DNA from: Pelagibacterium halotolerans B2
Lineage (GTDB): Bacteria; Pseudomonadota; Alphaproteobacteria; Rhizobiales; Devosiaceae
Length of the DNA stretch: 64,000 nt
Reading direction: 5' to 3'
Assembly: GCF_000230555.1 (NCBI RefSeq)
Contig: NC_016078.1
Location: 992,001-1,056,000, forward strand
Shown here: in pieces, positions 60,640 to 64,000 of the stretch
Layout of the letters: each line of letters starts with the position of its first letter
Position numbering within the stretch: the first letter of the stretch is position 1
Made by a program: the position numbers and the translations under genes
Notes under the pieces: generated by a model
The model's input: the letters and a program-made list of their open reading frames with translations, nothing else
Told to the model about the DNA's origin: nothing
Databases searched by the model: none

Positions 60640-61385
60640 AGCACCCGGGCCTCCGTCTTGAGCTTTTCAACGAGTTCGGCAACCGAGCTCACCATCGAAC
60701 CGGGCTTGCGCTCGGCCGGCTTGGCGGTCGAAACGATTTTCAGGGTCGGCTCGAGCGCCACGCCCAGGCTGGCTGCGTCGATTTCCTCGAGCGGCTTTTT
60801 CTTGGCCTTCATCACATTGGGCAGTGAGGCGTAACGGGGCGTATTGAGCCGCAGATCGGTGGAGATTACGGCGGGCAGGCTCAGTTCGAGCGTTTCAAGG
60901 CCCCCATCGACCTCGCGCGTTACCGTTGCCTTGCCCTCTGCGATCTCGAGCTTGGAGGCAAACGTCGCCTGCGGCCAGCCGAGCAGGGCCGAGAGCATCT
61001 GCGCGGTCTGGTTGGAATCGTCGTCGATGGCCTGCTTGCCCATGATGACCAGATCGGGGCCTTGCTGTTCGGCGATTGTCTTGAGGATCTTGGCCACCGC
61101 CAGCGGCTCGACGGCTTCGTCGGTCTTGACCAGAATGGCGCTGTCTGCGCCCATGGCGAGCGCCGTGCGCAGCGTATCCTGGGCCTGCGCCGGGCCGATG
61201 GAAACCGCGACGATCTCGGTCGCGATGCCCGCTTCCTTAAGCTTGATCGCCTCTTCGACGGCGATTTCGTCGAACGGGTTCATGCTCATTTTCTGGTTGG
61301 CGAGATCGACGCCCGTGCCGTCCGATTTCACCCGCACGGTGATGTTGGCGTCGAGCACCCGCTTGACCGGGACTAGAATTTTCAA
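60636..61385 (-). CDS. etfB: Electron transfer flavoprotein, beta subunit
   Basis: AMP-binding partner of EtfA, 249 residues. The family signature is visible: [19 protein letters not shown] at the start, [18 protein letters not shown], and the region [23 protein letters not shown]. It precedes etfA with a four-base overlap, the common order. Translation of the pair is therefore coupled, giving equal subunit amounts. Confidence 0.97.
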   Translation of the reverse strand: MKILVPVKRVLDANITVRVKSDGTGVDLANQKMSMNPFDEIAVEEAIKLKEAGIATEIVAVSIGPAQAQDTLRTALAMGADSAILVKTDEAVEPLAVAKILKTIAEQQGPDLVIMGKQAIDDDSNQTAQMLSALLGWPQATFASKLEIAEGKATVTREVDGGLETLELSLPAVISTDLRLNTPRYASLPNVMKAKKKPLEEIDAASLGVALEPTLKIVSTAKPAERKPGSMVSSVAELVEKLKTEARVL

Positions 61386-61441
61386 AGCCGTCTCCTCTTA
61401 TTCAGTCATCCGGGACGTGAGGCCGTTTCCCGCTTGCCGCG

Positions 61442-61897
61442 CTATGCGATCGGCAGTTTGGTGGTGAGCTTGATGCATTTGAGCGCGAAATGGGAGTTGA
61501 TGGCCACAACGCCCGGCAAATGCAACAGCTTACGCTTCAAAAGCCGCTCATATTCCTCAATCGAGGCGACCAGCGCACGCACCACATAGTCGGTCTCCCC
61601 GCTCATGGAATAACATTCCACGACCTCGGGATAATCGGCGACCTCCCGCTCGAACGCTTCAAGCGTTTCCTCATCGTGCTGCTTGAGTCTAATATGGGCA
61701 AAGACAGTGATATCGAGGCCCAGCTTGTGCTGGTCGAGGATCGAAACCCGCTCCTTGATGACCCCGTCCTTTTCGAGGCGCTTGAGACGCCGCCAGAAAG
61801 GGGTGTGCGACAGGCCCACTTTCTCCGCCATATCGGCGACCGACAGGGACGAGTCTTGCTGGACCACGGCCAGTATCTTGCGATCCATCTCGTCCAT
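61442..61897 (-). CDS. Lrp/AsnC family regulator, probable BkdR
   Basis: 151-residue regulator. The N-terminal helix-turn-helix (DRKILAVVQQDSSLSVADMA, GLSHTPFWRRLKRLEKDGVI) is followed by the RAM ligand-binding domain (VVECYSMSGETDYVVRALVA). It diverges from a branched-chain 2-oxoacid dehydrogenase operon, the same layout as the Pseudomonas BkdR activator and its bkd operon, so branched-chain amino acids are the likely effectors. The Lrp assignment is certain; the BkdR role is inferred from context. Confidence 0.93.
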   Translation of the reverse strand: MDEMDRKILAVVQQDSSLSVADMAEKVGLSHTPFWRRLKRLEKDGVIKERVSILDQHKLGLDITVFAHIRLKQHDEETLEAFEREVADYPEVVECYSMSGETDYVVRALVASIEEYERLLKRKLLHLPGVVAINSHFALKCIKLTTKLPIA

Positions 61898-61922
61898 GTG
61901 ATCGTCTCCTCAATATGCGTAA

Positions 61923-61949
61923 AATGATAGGATGAAATATCCAATCATT
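61923..61949. promoter_or_regulatory. Candidate Lrp/BkdR operator
   Basis: A 27-base inverted repeat: arms AATGATAGGAT and ATCCAATCATT pair at 10 of 11 positions around a five-base centre (61934-61938). It lies between the Lrp gene and the E1 alpha gene, 26 bases upstream of the Lrp start. A second weaker dyad of ATTGG...CCAAT type is at 62001-62017. Lrp-type proteins bind extended dyads like these. Confidence 0.6.
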
Positions 61950-62000
61950 ACGCGATAGTTGGAGAATGAAGTCAAGTTCTCCCCTTCGATTGGGTGTAAT

Positions 62001-62017
62001 ATTGGCGAATGCCCAAT
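62001..62017. promoter_or_regulatory. Second dyad in the Lrp-bkd intergenic region
   Basis: ATTGG and CCAAT half sites flank a seven-base centre, just ahead of the E1 alpha ribosome binding site (GGGGAGGAG at 62027-62035). It overlaps a rejected upstream ATG at 62009. Confidence 0.4.
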
Positions 62018-62041
62018 GTTGCAATCGGGGAGGAGAGCAGC

Positions 62042-63295
62042 ATGGACCACCGCGCCAGACGCGATAAATCCAACCGCCCGGCACTATCGTTTTACGTGCC
62101 CGAGCCGCCCGCGCGGCCCGGTCAGCCCGTCGATTTTTCGCACATCGAAGTGCCCGAAGCCGGCGCTGTGCGCTGCCCGGATATTTCCGAACCCGAACGC
62201 GACATGCGCGATCTCCCCTATGGGCTGATCCGCGTGCTCGACGAAAAGGGCAGGGCGGTCGGCCCCTGGGACCCGCGGCTGGACCCCGATACGCTGCGCG
62301 CCGGATTGACCGCCATGCTCAAGACACGCCTGTTCGATGAGCGGATGTTCCGCGCCCACCGGCAGGGCAAGACCAGCTTCTACATGAAGTCGCTGGGCGA
62401 AGAGGCCATCGGCGCGGCCCAGGCGCTGGCGCTTGACCTCGGGGACATGAATTTCCCCACCTACCGCATGCTCTCCTGGCTGATGGCGCGGAACTATCCG
62501 CTGATCGATCTGTGCAACCAGATCTATTCCAACGAGCGCGACCCTTTGCGCGGGCGGCAGTTGCCCATTCTCTATTCGGCCCGCGACTACGGGTTTTATT
62601 CACTCTCCGGCAATGTCGGCTCGCGCTTCGGGCACGCTGTGGGCTGGGCCATGGCCTCGGCCTTCAAATCCGACGACAAGATCGCCATCGGCCATGTGGG
62701 CGACGGCACGACGGCGGAGGGCGATTTCCACGAAGCGCTGACCTTCGCCGCCGTCTATAAGGCGCCGGTTATTCTCTGCGTCGAGAACAACCAATGGGCG
62801 ATTTCGTCCTTTTCCGGCATCGCCGGGGCGGGCGAAACCACCTTTGCCGCCAAGGCCATCGCCTATGGCATCCCCGGCCTTCGGGTCGATGGCAACGATT
62901 TCCTCGCCGTCTATGCGGCGACGCTGTGGGCCGCCGACCGGGCCCGCACCAATCACGGCCCGACGCTGATCGAGTTTTTCACATACCGCGCCGCCGGACA
63001 CTCCACCTCCGACGATCCCACCCGCTACCGCCCCGAGGACGAAGCCTCCAAATGGCCCCTGGGCGATCCGCTCGAGCGGCTGAAAGCCCATTTGATCGCC
63101 ATCGGCGAATGGTCGGACGACCAGCACGAAGCGCTGATCGCCGAATTGACCGCCGACATCAAAGCCGCCGTCAAGCAGGCCGAAGCCATCGGCACCCTGG
63201 GGCAATCGAAGCCCAACCCGCGCGAAATGTTCGAGGACGTCTTCGCCCACCCCGACTGGCGCATCCGCGAGCAGCGGCGGGAGGCGGGGGTATGA
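62042..63295 (+). CDS. bkdA1: Branched-chain 2-oxoacid dehydrogenase E1 alpha subunit
   Basis: Thiamine-diphosphate subunit of the complex that decarboxylates 2-oxoisovalerate and its leucine and isoleucine counterparts. The 417-residue protein has the thiamine motif GDG at residues 220-222 with downstream ENNQWAIS. The region SARDYGFYSLSGNVGSRFGH is typical of branched-chain rather than pyruvate E1, and so is the long N-terminal arm (FYVPEPPARPGQPVDFSHIE). GGGGAGGAG at 62027-62035 decides ATG 62042 over one at 62009. The E1 beta gene follows after a 205-base gap that includes a repeat pair. Confidence 0.94.
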   Translation: MDHRARRDKSNRPALSFYVPEPPARPGQPVDFSHIEVPEAGAVRCPDISEPERDMRDLPYGLIRVLDEKGRAVGPWDPRLDPDTLRAGLTAMLKTRLFDERMFRAHRQGKTSFYMKSLGEEAIGAAQALALDLGDMNFPTYRMLSWLMARNYPLIDLCNQIYSNERDPLRGRQLPILYSARDYGFYSLSGNVGSRFGHAVGWAMASAFKSDDKIAIGHVGDGTTAEGDFHEALTFAAVYKAPVILCVENNQWAISSFSGIAGAGETTFAAKAIAYGIPGLRVDGNDFLAVYAATLWAADRARTNHGPTLIEFFTYRAAGHSTSDDPTRYRPEDEASKWPLGDPLERLKAHLIAIGEWSDDQHEALIAELTADIKAAVKQAEAIGTLGQSKPNPREMFEDVFAHPDWRIREQRREAGV

Positions 63296-63333
63296 CAATG
63301 ATCCTGTCTTCGGCCGCATCGCCAGGAACCGGC

Positions 63334-63446
63334 GTCATCCAGGGCGAAGACCCGGGACCCGGTACACTCGGAGCCGGTGATCTATCGTCCGCGGTGCCTC
63401 CTGCATTCTCAGAGCATACTGGATCCCGGCTCATGGCCGGGATGAC
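63334..63446. repeat. Dispersed palindromic repeat, inverted pair inside the bkd operon
   Basis: Left unit GTCATCCAGGGCGAAGACC plus CGGGACCC, right unit GGATCCCGGCTCATGGCC plus GGGATGAC, facing each other with about 60 bases between. It fills the gap between the E1 alpha stop and the E1 beta start. Confidence 0.72.
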
Positions 63447-63500
63447 GGCGGTGTGTGGAGTTGGCGTTGTGCGACGGCCGCAAACGACGAGGGGGCTCTC

Positions 63501-64000
63501 ATGCCGGCCATGAACATGATCCAGGCGCTCAATTCCGCGCTCGATATCAAGCTGGGCAGCGACCCCGATACGCTGGTGTTCGGTGAGGACGTGGGTTATT
63601 TCGGCGGCGTGTTCCGCGTCACTGAAGGATTGCAGAAAAAACACGGGCTAAACCGCTGTTTCGACTCCCCCATTTCCGAAGGCGGTATCGTCGCCACGGC
63701 CATCGGGATGGGAGCCTACGGGTTGCGGCCCATCGTCGAAATCCAGTTCGCCGATTATATCCTGCCCGCCTATGACCAGCTCGTTTCCGAAGCCGCGCGG
63801 CTGCGCTATCGCTCGAATGGCGAGTTCTGGTGCCCGATTACGGTGCGCTCTCCCTATGGCGGCGGCATTTTCGGTGGGCAGACCCATTCGCAAAGCCCCG
63901 AGGCGATCTTTGCGCATGTGACGGGGCTGAAAACCGTGATCCCCTCCAATCCCTATGACGCCAAGGGGCTGCTGCTCGCGGCCATCGAGGAAGACGATCC
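63501..64000 (+). CDS. bkdA2: Branched-chain 2-oxoacid dehydrogenase E1 beta subunit, 3' end missing
   Basis: First 166 residues of the E1 beta subunit; the window ends inside the gene. The transketolase pyrimidine-binding domain is clear: [57 protein letters not shown] and [20 protein letters not shown]. It pairs with the E1 alpha encoded just upstream to form the heterotetramer. E2 and E3 genes would be expected beyond the window. Confidence 0.95.
   Translation, partial: MPAMNMIQALNSALDIKLGSDPDTLVFGEDVGYFGGVFRVTEGLQKKHGLNRCFDSPISEGGIVATAIGMGAYGLRPIVEIQFADYILPAYDQLVSEAARLRYRSNGEFWCPITVRSPYGGGIFGGQTHSQSPEAIFAHVTGLKTVIPSNPYDAKGLLLAAIEEDD

Overview
The window is a GC-rich alphaproteobacterial chromosome segment. 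It most resembles the Hyphomicrobiales, and within them the Devosiaceae (Devosia/Pelagibacterium type). That placement is inferred from the acpP-fabF-mltG-yicC-gmk and lptF-lptG-lptD-surA-pdxA-rsmA gene orders, the STAS-MlaE/MlaF/MCE operon, DUF1127 and CsbD small proteins, and rhizobial-style intergenic palindromes. There is no plasmid, phage or CRISPR signature. Both ends cut genes: acpP on the left and a branched-chain keto acid dehydrogenase E1 beta gene on the right.

Positions 1-14.3 kb are mostly housekeeping. Fatty acid synthesis (acpP, fabF), peptidoglycan tailoring (mltG), yicC and gmk read rightward. The lptF-lptG-lptD-surA-pdxA-rsmA operon reads leftward with start/stop overlaps at most joints. 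A vapBC-type toxin-antitoxin pair is wedged between gmk and rsmA, and pepA diverges from lptF. From 14.4 to 25 kb a GNAT/SDR/TetR cassette sits between pepA and holC. After it come a YitT-like membrane protein, a DUF4344 metallopeptidase, an ABC-F ATPase, a ParD/ParE-like pair, ndk, a Pro/Glu-rich envelope protein, DUF1127, and LysR and MarR regulators, the latter divergent from a DHA2-type MFS pump.

The 26.8-28.9 kb region carries the most notable locus. A lipoprotein with a C-terminal FYGP motif of the TbpB-barrel kind lies directly upstream of a TPR plus beta-barrel protein of the Slam (DUF560) type, together a candidate type XI secretion cargo/translocator pair. It is divergent from a molybdopterin oxidoreductase coupled to a DUF1624 membrane acyltransferase with a cysteine-rich tail. 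From 32 to 36 kb there are a low-GC PLD-like protein, a TSUP exporter, a glyoxalase-superfamily-like protein, a glutathione transferase, CsbD and tRNA-Ser(GCU). An MCE/Mla lipid transport operon (36.4-40.7 kb) and a 2,5-dioxovalerate-type aldehyde dehydrogenase follow, then the paired TIGR02588/TIGR02587 membrane proteins.

From 43.6 to 53.7 kb a divergent catabolic locus combines a GntR/FCD regulator, an M42 peptidase, a peptide-type ABC importer (one subunit is a permease-ATPase fusion), a DUF1028 protein and pseudouridine catabolism genes (psuG and a PfkB kinase). Two identical-arm dyads (ATTTAT-N4-ATAAAT) lie between the divergent arms. A PQQ-dependent dehydrogenase, its MoxJ-like periplasmic protein and a cytochrome c come next (53.8-57.1 kb). 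A VWA protein with five near-identical 88-residue repeats follows, then etfB-etfA, and finally an Lrp regulator divergent from a branched-chain 2-oxoacid dehydrogenase operon. ETF and the keto acid dehydrogenase fit together in branched-chain amino acid oxidation. A family of dispersed palindromic repeats (GTCATCCCGGG... type) punctuates many intergenic gaps, including one inside the keto acid dehydrogenase operon.
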